DNA of 64,000 bases, from NCBI RefSeq assembly GCF_000499385.1, contig NW_013654790.1, positions 162,891 through 226,890 of the forward strand, given 5' to 3'. Both the position numbers and the translations under genes were made by a program. This stretch comes from Eimeria necatrix (taxonomy: Eukaryota; Apicomplexa; Conoidasida; Eucoccidiorida; Eimeriidae). Under the pieces are notes generated by a model that was not told the DNA's origin, searched no databases, and saw only the letters and a list, made by a program, of their open reading frames with translations. Shown in pieces: positions 22,829-32,970 of the stretch (the stretch's first letter is position 1; each line of letters starts with the position of its first letter).

Positions 22829-24793
22829 TTATAGCGCAGCAGTCGCAGCGCACACAAGAAGGGCCGCAAGAGATACTGGAGGCAGGGAGGCAGTCTCTGC
22901 GTGGTATTTCCTACATATGACCACCGCTTTTGGGACTTTACTGGACCCTTTGCGCTTGCTGGCCAGCAGCAGCTGCTGCTGCTGCTGAGGTGAGCACGCA
23001 GCTCTGGAGTTCGGGGCGGGGTGATCGGGAGGGCAAAGAGATATAGAGTCCAAGTCAGATGTCAGGGATACCAACGCATGCGCCACCTTTCTTTCAAAGC
23101 CATTTAAACGCCACAGAACCAGCCATTCCCTGCCCTCCTGCTCGTCCGCTTCAGTTTTTGCTGCGGCTGTTCGCGCTGCAGCTGCAGCTGCTTGCCGCTG
23201 CAGTCGCTTCACGAACGACAGCATCTGCGCCTCTTCATCTGAGAAAGGCTCCTGCGACATGCCCTCAGCTCTGACGCGCTCAGAGTCCTTATTCAGACGC
23301 ATGCAACGCAAACTGCTGCTAGCGCTACTGCTGCTACTGTTGCTACTACTTAAATTGTTGCTACTATTGCTGCTGCTGGCGCTGGGCAGCGCCCCACGAT
23401 CGGCGCTGCTGCTGCTGCTGCTGTTGCTGCACGATAGTATTGGCTTATGCTTCTGTTGTTCCGGGGCACTTGCTGCTTCAGCAGCATGTTGCTGCAGCAG
23501 CTGATGCAGCAGCTGCTGCAGCCCTCCCTTGACAGAGGAAAGCGACGAATACGCCCCCCGTATTGCCTCTTCAAGAGCAGCACTGAGGCTGAAGAGAGTA
23601 GAAACGTCTTTGGTAATTTGGCGCATAGGTTTGAAGGCAGCGCGAAGTGACTTGATCCGCTGCACAGAGGGCAGCAGCTGCAGCTCTGACCCTTCAAGTT
23701 GCTGCAGCAGCAGCCGCTGCACCTCCAGCTCGCGGGCCAGAGCGGAGGCAGTAGGCGACCCTGCGGCGTCGGCGCTTCCCGTGGGTGCTGCGGCAGCAGT
23801 AGCTGCTGCTGCTGCTGCTGCTGCTGCTTTGCTGGGAAACTCCATGTCTGTGTCGCTCTGCTCGTCCACAGCCACAGTTTGCCGCAGCAACTCGGAGTGT
23901 CGAAGTCCATCTGACGAGGCCGCCCGCACGGCCGAGCCCCCTGTCCGGCACTGCTGGCGCTGCCATTGCTGCTGCTGCAGTTGCTGCTGCAGTTGCTGCT
24001 GCTGCTGCTGCTGCTTCTTCATGAGCCGGAGGCAGTGGTTTCTCCTTTGAGACAGCGGGTCCGCCAGCTCCGCCCCCCCCCCTTCTGGCGCAGCTGCGGG
24101 GCCCAGAAAGGCCTCCGCCGTGCCTTCTCTCCTCTTTATGTACAGCTCGCGAGCCACCGGATCCTTCTGCAGCAGTTGCCAACAAGAGGGGTGGCAAGGG
24201 GCCCCCCAAAAGTCCGTTGCGTCTGCTGGATCGTCCCCAGAAGTGGAGATGAGGCGGCGAAGAGCAGCAACGAGCAGCTGCTGGTGCAGCCAGCGCCTGT
24301 GCTTGTGCCGCCCCGGCTTTCTGCTGCCGCTGCCCTCAGTTTGCTGCTGCTGCCGCCTGCTGCAGCGGACCCGCAGGCGACACACGTCTTCTCCTGCGCT
24401 GCTGCTCCCTGGGTCTGTGGTGCCGTGAGCCAGCGCGTCTGCTGCTGCTGCATGCGGCTGCCTCTGGCTGTTCGCCGGATGTGCAGCAGCAGTGCTGCTC
24501 CGCTGCTGCGACTGCCACCACACGCGCCTGTCCGTCGCCTCCGCCAAAATGCGGGGGATTCTCCCCGCTGCTGCTGTTTCAAGAGAGGCCTCTGTGTCCG
24601 ACAGGCTTCGCGCAACAGCAGCAACGCGAGCTGCTGCCTGCGCCCGCAATACTTCATTCGCAGGAGTAGGGGGGCTTATAAACAGCTTCTCCATAGCTGC
24701 CGTTGGCGCCTCTAAGCCCCCAGGGCTCCCAGGGCTTCCCTTCTCCCCAGGGCCTCCGGGGGCTGCTGAGCCCTGCTCACCTTGGGGGCGCAT
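22829..24793 (-). CDS. Hypothetical coccidian protein with Gln/Ser runs and a coiled-coil-like centre
   Basis: I do not recognise this 654-residue frame. It starts at ATG 24793 and has a second Met about 34 residues in (MEKLFISPPTP) that may be the real start, because the first 30 residues are a short collagen-like Gly/Pro stretch (PGEKGSPGSPGG). Non-repetitive segments support a real gene: EVLRAQAAARVAAVARSLSD, a Trp/Cys-containing FWGAPCHPSCWQLLQKD, RRNHCLRLMKK, a helical region around SLRAAFKPMRQITKDVSTLF, and an acidic FSDEEAQMLSFVKRLQRQ near the C terminus. Between them are Gln, Ala and Ser runs. No catalytic motif, signal peptide or membrane segment is visible. The true 3' end may continue in another exon. 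Confidence 0.6.
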   Translation of the reverse strand: MRPQGEQGSAAPGGPGEKGSPGSPGGLEAPTAAMEKLFISPPTPANEVLRAQAAARVAAVARSLSDTEASLETAAAGRIPRILAEATDRRVWWQSQQRSSTAAAHPANSQRQPHAAAADALAHGTTDPGSSSAGEDVCRLRVRCSRRQQQQTEGSGSRKPGRHKHRRWLHQQLLVAALRRLISTSGDDPADATDFWGAPCHPSCWQLLQKDPVARELYIKRREGTAEAFLGPAAAPEGGGAELADPLSQRRNHCLRLMKKQQQQQQQLQQQLQQQQWQRQQCRTGGSAVRAASSDGLRHSELLRQTVAVDEQSDTDMEFPSKAAAAAAAAATAAAAPTGSADAAGSPTASALARELEVQRLLLQQLEGSELQLLPSVQRIKSLRAAFKPMRQITKDVSTLFSLSAALEEAIRGAYSSLSSVKGGLQQLLHQLLQQHAAEAASAPEQQKHKPILSCSNSSSSSSADRGALPSASSSNSSNNLSSSNSSSSSASSSLRCMRLNKDSERVRAEGMSQEPFSDEEAQMLSFVKRLQRQAAAAAARTAAAKTEADEQEGREWLVLWRLNGFERKVAHALVSLTSDLDSISLCPPDHPAPNSRAACSPQQQQQLLLASKRKGSSKVPKAVVICRKYHAETASLPPVSLAALLVCAATAAL

Positions 24794-26968
24794 ATGGGGC
24801 AGGTAACAGCGGCAGTCTGTTGTTTCTAGCAGTGGAGATAGTGGGACAACGCGCAGGCCTCACTTGTGCTGCACAGCATGATCACGCCTTTCAGAGGGAA
24901 CTCGCAGGCGTTCTCGGAAGTTAATTGAGGGAGGGGCGTGTGGAGGGAGAGGTGACCAGTGGTTCACCCCGGAACACTTAGTGTGGCATAGCGCAGGTAC
25001 AGGGCCGGGGAGAAGGGATCCGGGGAAAGTTTCGGACAGGCCGAGCAGTGTGCTCCAAGTCCAGCAAACAGCAGAAGTGGAGGCTCTCACGATGAGGCGC
25101 CTGCCGTGCGTACTACTACGGGTGGTCTACCGCCATAGTTAGAAATGGGTAAAAACAAAAGGATATGAATTGTCCCGTTTTTGAGTGTTCTTTTCGGCAA
25201 TAGATGAGGGGGCTGGCTGGCTGGCATTGGCTGGCGCATGTAGACAGCGCGTTGCGAGTTGCAGTTACAGTTAATTCGGAAACACACGGCATTCTCAAAC
25301 CGTTCTTCTTTTATTAAGGCCATACTAGTCAAAAATTTCGCCCGGAAACATGTTTAGGTGTCAGTGTGGTTCTCTAAACTTGTGAGCAGCTCAGTAGCTG
25401 CCAGCTTCTTAAACTGCTGAGGGTACAACCATTGTCTCGTATTACTTGGCCATTCACCAAAATGAAAACTCCCAACTAGTTTATTTCATGAGCCAAATTG
25501 GATGGAGTATACTTCTTATCTTTAGAGCTGTCGACCCCAGCTGTTCATGAAATGGGCTCCACATGAAATCTGCAAGAGACAGAGCGACAGATAAAGAGTT
25601 GTTCCCACATCTTAAATGCATATCAAACAGTAGCCCTAACAAAATCCTCAATTAGCTTTCAGGTAAACTTATTATTTCATCAATGTCTCATTAAACAATA
25701 AGCCTTAGTGGTAAGCCGCCCGTTCCGACTCCGCCCCACAGAGGAGCAGCAAGGGCGGAAGAAAAGTGCGCCGAAGCATGGTACTTCAGCAAAGGCGGGC
25801 AGATTTGCAACTTTCAGAGAATAAACAGTAACGCCACCGCACTAATACAGAATTGAAATTTTCATTTTTTACCCTGAGAGTAGAGGAGGTGGGGCGGCGG
25901 TGCAATCGCGTGGGCTTGTGTTCTTTTGTCAAACGTCTGAAGTAAGGAATTGCAACTATTTGTTTCGCGTCTCTAAGTTGCTTTGTCTAGACCAGGCATA
26001 TCATGTGACTGTGGTGAGATTGAAGAAACCGTGCGACGCTGCAGCTATACTATAGCTCAGGTTGCCCGTCGTTAATCTGGACATTGCAGTCTTCACCTAC
26101 GTTTACAACATAATGATACAAAGGGTCTAGCAACTAGGCCAAAGACAAACTAAAGCTATAAGTGCTGCTGGAAGTCCTATTAGATGTCACCTTTTGCTGC
26201 GATCTCATCCCACCGCGGGACCTTAACCACCCAACCTTAGCGCGCGGAGTGCTATGGACAGCCCCTAGACCAAATCTAGGTTTTCAAGGGTGAAAATGCT
26301 GAATGAAAAAGTGTATTCCACCGTTTTCTTAATGTCCCTCGCACAGCTACTGTTACCTACACGCAGACCCGTGTGTGGCTGCACTACCATTTCGCCACGA
26401 ATGTATGCATACAAAAAGAGCAAAAGACAGTAGAAACCTAGTGTGAGAGGTTATGGTACTGCGGGGTAAGTATTTTCTCTGAATCTACCGGCCTGCCCAC
26501 TCTAAACTGACAGTAAGACGTATCTACAGATGGCACTTTTGTGGGATTTTCCCCTTTGTAGCATTATTTTCAGTTTGTAAATCTCTTTTTTAACAGGCAT
26601 CCATTGTGCGTGCTTGCAAATATTCACAATAGTTGTTGCCACCCCCTGTCATGCTGTCTGCTTTTGGCTGCATCTTGCATCACGGCTGTTACCAGCCCTT
26701 GTGTGTATAAACACATGTTCATTGTGTTGCAGCTAATAAACTCTAATCGGGTTTGTAACTGAAAAGTAAAGGGAGAGAGGACAAAGTAAATGGTTGCAGC
26801 GACGCCAACTCAACTTGAGCCGTCGCCATGGCTTCACTTATCATTGCAGCAAAAAATGGCGTTCAAAGTGTGCAAAGCTTGTTTGCCTAGCTCATTAAAA
26901 AGCATTTCCACCAGTTGGTGCTTCTTGTAGTAGTTGGGGAGGGCAGAAGCCCCCACAGAGGTCTTGAG
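24794..26968. other. Start of the feature-poor segment, no gene
   Basis: CAG triplet arrays stop near 25 kb. The sequence is unique and moderately AT-rich with stops in all frames. No RNA gene recognised. Confidence 0.5.
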
Positions 26969-27862
26969 TTACGAGCTCGCTTGCAGGTTCCTTTCAGGCG
27001 GCCTCTGGGTCCTCCTCAGTGGGGGCCTGCAGTGACAGCGGCACCGGAGGGCCAAACATCTCTCTCTCAGCTTTCCCTTTACTTCTGCTTTGAGCTTTTT
27101 GAACTCCGCACGGGAATGTGTGCGCAGGAAGGAAGCCTTCTGCCTCTTGTAGAGCAGCTTCATCTGACGCAGGTACTTACGAGTTAGGCGGAAAGGGTGG
27201 CCCTCTGGCAAAGTTATCAGTGAGCTATTTGCCATGGAAGGAGGGTCTGCGTCTAGCTCAGCCTCAGCTGTATTTGCAGACTCTGGCTCGGCTTCACACT
27301 GAAGTCCCGCCTGGGGATTTACCTGAGGCTCATCCTGGAGGGCATCAGCGTCGCCTCCGGGCTCTGATACGGAATCAGGATGCGCCTCACTCTCTTGGTG
27401 GGACTGGCTCTCGTTTGCACTATCGCGTTCGCCGTTGCCCTCCGCGTGCAACTGTCCACTGGCATTTTGGGTTTCCGCTGACTGGGTAGGGTTCGCCTCC
27501 GAAGAGATCTCGTTTTGGGTCTCCGAATCAGAGGGTACACTTGTAATTACGCCGTCTGGGTAGTCTTCGACCTCGCACAGAGCTTCCTCGCAGTAGGTCG
27601 GTGTGTCAAACAAGTACTCAGCCAGCCAGTGTTCCATCTTGGTGAAATGGCGGGCAAGCAACGCTGTGTACGGTACAGAATGGATAAAAAGAAGGCAAGA
27701 AATACAAAAAAAACCTCGTAAGTCCTGTTCGACTGTGTTAAGGCAGAGACAGAAGACAGCAAGTGCTGCCTCGAAACACGGAATGCGCGTGTCTCCTGCA
27801 TGAACCGTGACTGGACCACCGACAGGTTGAGCGCCAGCGCTGAAACCCCCACTCCATAGCAT
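26969..27862 (-). CDS. Small acidic protein with family C-terminal basic helical motif (member A)
   Basis: Predicted 297 residues from the first true ATG at 27862. A hydrophobic stretch near residues 80-100 (FFCISCLLFIHSVPYTALLA) could be a membrane/signal anchor, or it could be translated intron, in which case translation would start at MEHWLAEYLF further on. The middle is hydrophilic and acidic (Glu, Asp, Ser, Asn, Gln). The C terminus carries KYLRQMKLLYKRQKASFL, then RTHSRAEFKKLK, the same arrangement as in four other genes in this window, although the final LKY is not kept. A Cys/Arg-rich tail follows. No known domain recognised. Lies alone in the feature-poor segment, on the same strand as members B and C. 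Confidence 0.55.
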   Translation of the reverse strand: MLWSGGFSAGAQPVGGPVTVHAGDTRIPCFEAALAVFCLCLNTVEQDLRGFFCISCLLFIHSVPYTALLARHFTKMEHWLAEYLFDTPTYCEEALCEVEDYPDGVITSVPSDSETQNEISSEANPTQSAETQNASGQLHAEGNGERDSANESQSHQESEAHPDSVSEPGGDADALQDEPQVNPQAGLQCEAEPESANTAEAELDADPPSMANSSLITLPEGHPFRLTRKYLRQMKLLYKRQKASFLRTHSRAEFKKLKAEVKGKLRERCLALRCRCHCRPPLRRTQRPPERNLQASS

Positions 27863-30800
27863 TCGGGAATTTAATTTCACCCCTCCTGATATTTCAGCAT
27901 TGTTTTGTTTATTGTTTACATTGGCTGGGAAGATTGTTCTCAATGGTTCTCACAAATTTGCCCAGCTGAAGAAGAAGAGACACTGCGAGCACAGTGGCGA
28001 ACCGCTGTTTCTACAAGCGAGACGCGGTCAAGGATCTCGAGGTAAATATCGCCGAATATTGCTGTTTATCCCACAAAAGTGTAGCTGAATAGTGGTATAA
28101 ACCAAGAGAGACAGAAAATGAAGGGCGAGCTTGCCCCAGATCTTGTCGTGTTCTCCATCGAGAGCAGGAGGCTGAGGAGCCTTCTGCACAACCGGTGAAC
28201 ACCTGTGTAGGGGGTCCTGAGCACTTCCCATTACGCTTATATTGTATTCTTCTGTTTACTCAAGTGTACTATTTATCCGTGTACCTGTTCACGGGGCTTA
28301 TGCTCTTTTATTTAAGTTCATTCGGCCTCCACACCCGCTTATCTCGCAGGAGACCCCGTAGTTATCCCTTGACGGGGTGTGTGCGGTTGCGGTGATTAAC
28401 TGGGTAACTCAAACGCCTTAAATTTGACTCAATGTGCATTCAACAAGCAAGTCACGAAGTTGTATAAAACATCAGGAGGTTCTCCGTATGGGTCTAGATT
28501 GCGCATTTAGTCGGCTAAGTGACCCAAAGGGCAGTTTGGATTGTGAAAATGTAAGAATAAACAACAGCAGCATGTGGTGCAATGCTTTATAGCCTACGTA
28601 CCCTGCGCTGTTTACTGGGCGTTGTGAAGCTGCAGTGAAACCCCGTTTGCGGCAGCCGCATGTGGTGGAAAGTGTCACATGATTCAGGCAATTTCAGCTA
28701 CGTGAAACCATGTTGGCGGGAACAAAAGATTCAGTTCATCAAGTTTCTTTTCTAGGACCAGTAATGAACGCACAGCAGCAACTCTGTTCAGCAGCTTGTA
28801 AAACATCTTGGATTACTTTTCTATACTGACGCCCAAAATTCCCTATTCGAAATCGTGCAGCATTTTGAAGTACTGTCTAACATTTATTCACGTGTTGCGA
28901 AATGCCTAATCTTACCTAATTCCTCCTACGGAGTTTTCTTTAGGAGCTAATGAAGCATGACATGCTGCAACTCTCGCGTTGTAATGAATTTTACTTCGAT
29001 CATGCATAGTTGTAAGTTTCTGCAGCCCTATCTCGCGGGTTAGCAAATTTGACAACACTAAAACATTGAAATGCTAGTGGGCTCCCTAAATGTCCCTACA
29101 TCGTGACAAACGACGGGAGAAAGATTAGAAAGGAGATGCTCTTATGCTGGGGAGAAAGAGGGTCTGGTTTCTGCTGCGGCCACTTGAACCGGAATGCATA
29201 CGACTGTTCGAAGGTCGTGAAAGGTCCTTTTTCAAAAGGCGCAACAACAAGTCGCCTGAAAAGCCTCTGGCCAATCAAGCAATGCTAAGTGAAATATACG
29301 TGAAAGCCTCCTGTGCCGATCTCAGAGAACCATGAGTGCCTCCAATTGACGAAAGGCACCATACTCACACGCTAAGCAGAATTCACGTTCCCGTATGTAG
29401 AAAAATTTGTTACAAGGGACAAAGGAAAGTTGCAAAGGCAAGACGAGTTGTCTGATGTCGCAAAGAATGTGGGCTTTACATTGTCACTGGAGCCCACGTC
29501 GCAGATAACTCTGATAGCCCCAAACCCTTCCATCACCAGCATTGAGCCATACTTAGTTGGTTTGCTTCTTCTTCGCAGGCGCTGGTTGATACTACGCCCT
29601 AAGGGCGACTCTGCCAAGCGATAAAATGGGGAAATAACCACCACGTGAAGGAAGATTTGCGGCAGAGTAGCCACTGCAAATGAATCAGACTGAGAACAGC
29701 CTCTACTAAAGACACATGCTGATCTACGGAGAGGTCAGTGACATTGATGGAGAGAGGAGGAAGCCGGGCGTCTCGGACAAGACCGTACGCGTAAATCTCC
29801 TTGCCCCGATGCTATCCCAAAGCACGTGTCCCTGTACTTGAATCTGATCCCAGATGCAAAGACCAATCTAAGTTATTCAAACAAGAAACTGTATTTCTTC
29901 ACTAGATTTATAGCATTGTATGCCCTTGACATAAAACACCTGGAAAAATGAACGTAAGTTTCTGCTTTACACATTGCCACCCTGAGCCGAGGGCGGAGGT
30001 CTGTGTTCCCACTTCCGATGACGCAGTAACAAATTCACAGTCTGCCTTTTGAATAAATGGCCGTTTATCACCCGTATACGCACGTCTTTTGCTGCTTACT
30101 TTGCCAAAGTACATGTCTTAGTGTGCTCAGGAAAGTGTATGCTGGGCTTCAGTAAAGGCGGCTTCAATTTAGGAATTTTCTCGAAAGTATTCAAGATTCA
30201 CATGTACTGATTCGAACGTGAGAGCATCTGTGCACAGCCACGAGCTCTGCTACTGCACTACAGAAACAGTCGTGCTTGCAGGTATATCTGTCAGAAAGAA
30301 AGCAAAGAAGAGTGCTGCCGTTTGTCTAACGTTAGAAAGTCGTTATAGCGCCTTATGGGCAGCAGTAGAGCGATCCAGAAACAACGAGGCGTCAAAAACA
30401 GGAGCTAAATCTCAGCATTTACGCACTAAAGAAACTTCTTTGGATTTCAATTCTACATTGCAGCTGGCCCTCCTAATTGCTTATTTGTCTTAAAAAATTA
30501 GGCAAAGTATCTATTTTAATTAGCAGCAAAGAGGACGACAAAAAACAAAACAAATTGCTGCACGAAACAAAGTGCATAAGCGAAGCAGCCGACCCCTGCT
30601 TTCTATCCCACGCATTATTTGCAAGGGACAACAAGGAACCAACGTCTGCAAGAACAAGCTGGTGCGTGCTTGCATGCAATCACATCCAGATATCTGTATG
30701 TGTGCCCACTCACACAGGCTTGAAGATCTAGATGATGAGGCTTGCACGTTTTTGTGCAGACGTGCAGAGGCAGATATGTACTGCTGCCGACCGAGGAATC

Positions 30801-31089
30801 TGGCCGTTTCTGTACACGATAAAGCTGCTAAATTTCAGCTGCTAAAGATTTTCGCGGCACGAAATTAATGAGTGCGAGGTCCCAGCCGTTGAGCTCACGA
30901 AAATATGGATTTGGACGTAATTGCGGGAACTTGGGTGAAACAAAATAGCTTGCATGATATACTTCAAGAAATACAATTTGTATGACAGTATATAAACATG
31001 CTTGCAGGTTGTTGCATCCATTTCTGCCCTTGCTCTTGTTTCTCCACTTGTGTTTGAGCGCACAGTTTTGTAGATGGGAAAGACGAAAG
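27863..31089. other. Feature-poor spacer
   Basis: About 3.2 kb of unique sequence without CAG arrays. Short open frames are present on both strands, but none has family features, signal peptide or consistent splice sites. Confidence 0.5.
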
Positions 31090-31629
31090 TCACGTGGCTC
31101 GAGTCGCATTTTGGAGTGCACTGTTCAGGGTCTCGTATTTGAGCCTGAAGAAATCACTTTTCCCGTGACTTTTAAGATATATCTTTTTCTCCCTCTTGTA
31201 AACATTTCGAAGAAGTTCGAGTTCATCAATATCTGCTGGTGTCTCCTGACCCTTTCCCTTTTTCCCCTTCCTTTTCTTTTGCTTCTTTTGCTTTTTCCCC
31301 TTCTTCTTCTTCTTCTTGTCCTTCTTATTTTTCTTGTCCTTTTTTTCCTTCTTCTTTTTCTTGCCCTCCTGATCTTCTAGGAAACTTTTAGAGGCGTTGG
31401 CCCCACCTGCAAGGGCCAGCCCAGCCAGAGCACGCTCGGGGGCATCTCTGTCGAGTCCCGCTACGGCGTCTCCATACAAATCTTCATTCCTGAAATGCTT
31501 GCCTTCAATAAGATCGTTTGATTCATAGGGAAGGTGGCTGAAGGCAACCGCAGGCGTCACTGTCCACTCGGTTTCAGTGTTAATGAGCAGCGCCACCACC
31601 GCTGGGACAACAGTTTGCAGCAGCCTCAT
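31090..31629 (-). CDS. Small secreted-type protein with Lys-rich centre and family motif (member B)
   Basis: 179 residues, single exon, ATG at 31629 and TGA at 31090-31092. The N terminus (MRLLQTVVPAVVALLI) is a plausible signal peptide or signal anchor. A neutral/acidic segment follows, then about 45 residues of almost pure Lys (KKKKKEKKDKK type), then the C-terminal family motif with LLRNVYKREKKIYLKSHG, KSDFFRLKYETLNSAL at residues about 137-172. The Lys block is coded by mixed AAG/AAA codons, seen on the plus strand as CTTCTT runs. No recognised domain. Lies 0.87 kb downstream of member C on the same strand, which suggests tandem duplication followed by divergence. Secretion is inferred from the N terminus only. 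Confidence 0.7.
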   Translation of the reverse strand: MRLLQTVVPAVVALLINTETEWTVTPAVAFSHLPYESNDLIEGKHFRNEDLYGDAVAGLDRDAPERALAGLALAGGANASKSFLEDQEGKKKKKEKKDKKNKKDKKKKKKGKKQKKQKKRKGKKGKGQETPADIDELELLRNVYKREKKIYLKSHGKSDFFRLKYETLNSALQNATRAT

Positions 31630-32496
31630 GATGACTCAAAGATGAGCGGAAAAGGTAAGGCACAGCGGTGTCTATGCTCAATTGTTTTGCAAAAATAAAA
31701 CAAAAATAGCGAAATGCGGCATTTTATGTGGAAAAAACGCAAGATCATGCAGCAGACCGCAGTCAGCGCTGCTCAGTGGCACGACGGTGACCACCAAGTG
31801 TCAGCTGGCAGACCACCTTGGTGTTCAAAATGGGGCGGAAATCGTTTTCTAATGCCTCTTCAACAACTATGCTAGTTTCTTTTACGCTTTTGCAAGTAAA
31901 TGCTGCAACACTGCTGACTTGGGTTCGTGTTACCTCGGCCCGGTGGACGTCTTAGTGTTGATCTGATGGCTTGCCGGCCAGCAATTCAGCACAGCAGCGC
32001 CACCAGTTTTGGATTCCACCAGAACCACACTGGAAGTTCACCACTTCATTTCCATAGATTGGGTTAGCACATCAAGTGCAATAGTGCAATAAGGCGAGCT
32101 CACGTGGCTGCTTGCAATTGAGCAGCTGCGTCTTAAGGCACTAGAGGGCATTAAACACAAAGTGCACAAATGGCATGCGTAGGTAAAAAGTTTCCGGATT
32201 CCCAAGGCTCAGATATAAATGAGTGCAACGCGATCAGAAACAACATGACCGGCTGTAATATTACCAGAACCAGGGATAGTTCCGGACTCTACGCATCAGC
32301 CGCTGACAAAATCTCATAGCACTACATGAAGCACTTGCACGCAGTGAAGTCCCAATGAATGCACTGCCTGCTGTCATTCAGGTGTCTTTGCACCATAAAC
32401 ACAAATCCACTTGTTGACAGGAGAGGGGTAAAGAGTGTACTAAAACTTGATTTCCACAGTATACATTCAAAAAAGGAAAATCGTCAGTATATTTGC
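31630..32496. other. Spacer between family members C and B
   Basis: No gene supported; expected to hold the 3' region of member C and the promoter of member B. Confidence 0.45.
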
Positions 32497-32970
32497 CTAG
32501 AATTGTTGTTGCGGCGGCTGCTCTTCTTCCCCTTCTGCACCTCCTTCCTCTCCCGAGTTCTCCCTTTTTAAGGCTTCGAGTATAGAAGTGTACTTTAAGA
32601 CGGCATATTCCTCTTCGCTGTGCTTTTCAAGGTACTTCTTCTTCTCTTTGTCTACCTTTTTCTCCAACTTTTTGGCCTTCTTCTTTAGTTGCTGCTTTAG
32701 CGTCTTCGTACCTTCTGCTTGGTGAACGGCGAAGCTGCAGTCACCTTCCTGGCAGTGAGAAGTGAGGGCTCGCCGCCGCGCCTTGTGCGAGAGCTCTATA
32801 AAGCGGGAAGCAGAGGTAGCGGGGGCAGCTGAGGAGGGCACGTCTAATCCCTCCTCAGCCAACTCAAGGGAAACAGGATCAGTGCCTCCGAAACGCTTCA
32901 CCAAGAGGGCCTCTCCGGCTCCGAGACAAGTTACAAGGAGTAGGGCGAATAAGGAAGGGGCACCCCTCAT
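32497..32970 (-). CDS. Small secreted-type protein with family C-terminal motif (member C)
   Basis: 157 residues, single exon, ATG at 32970 and TAG at 32497-32499. Clear N-terminal signal peptide: MRGAPSLFALLLVTCLGAG followed by EALLVKRF. The middle is mixed, with two Cys (HCQEGDCSF) that could pair. The C-terminal half is a basic, probably helical segment: KKKAKKLEKKVDKEKKKYL, EKHSEEEYAVLKYTSILEAL, matching the motif of the other members at residues about 105-145. An acidic EEGGAEGEEEQPPQQQF tail ends the protein. No known domain. The clear signal peptide makes this the best-supported secreted member besides member E. Confidence 0.75.
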   Translation of the reverse strand: MRGAPSLFALLLVTCLGAGEALLVKRFGGTDPVSLELAEEGLDVPSSAAPATSASRFIELSHKARRRALTSHCQEGDCSFAVHQAEGTKTLKQQLKKKAKKLEKKVDKEKKKYLEKHSEEEYAVLKYTSILEALKRENSGEEGGAEGEEEQPPQQQF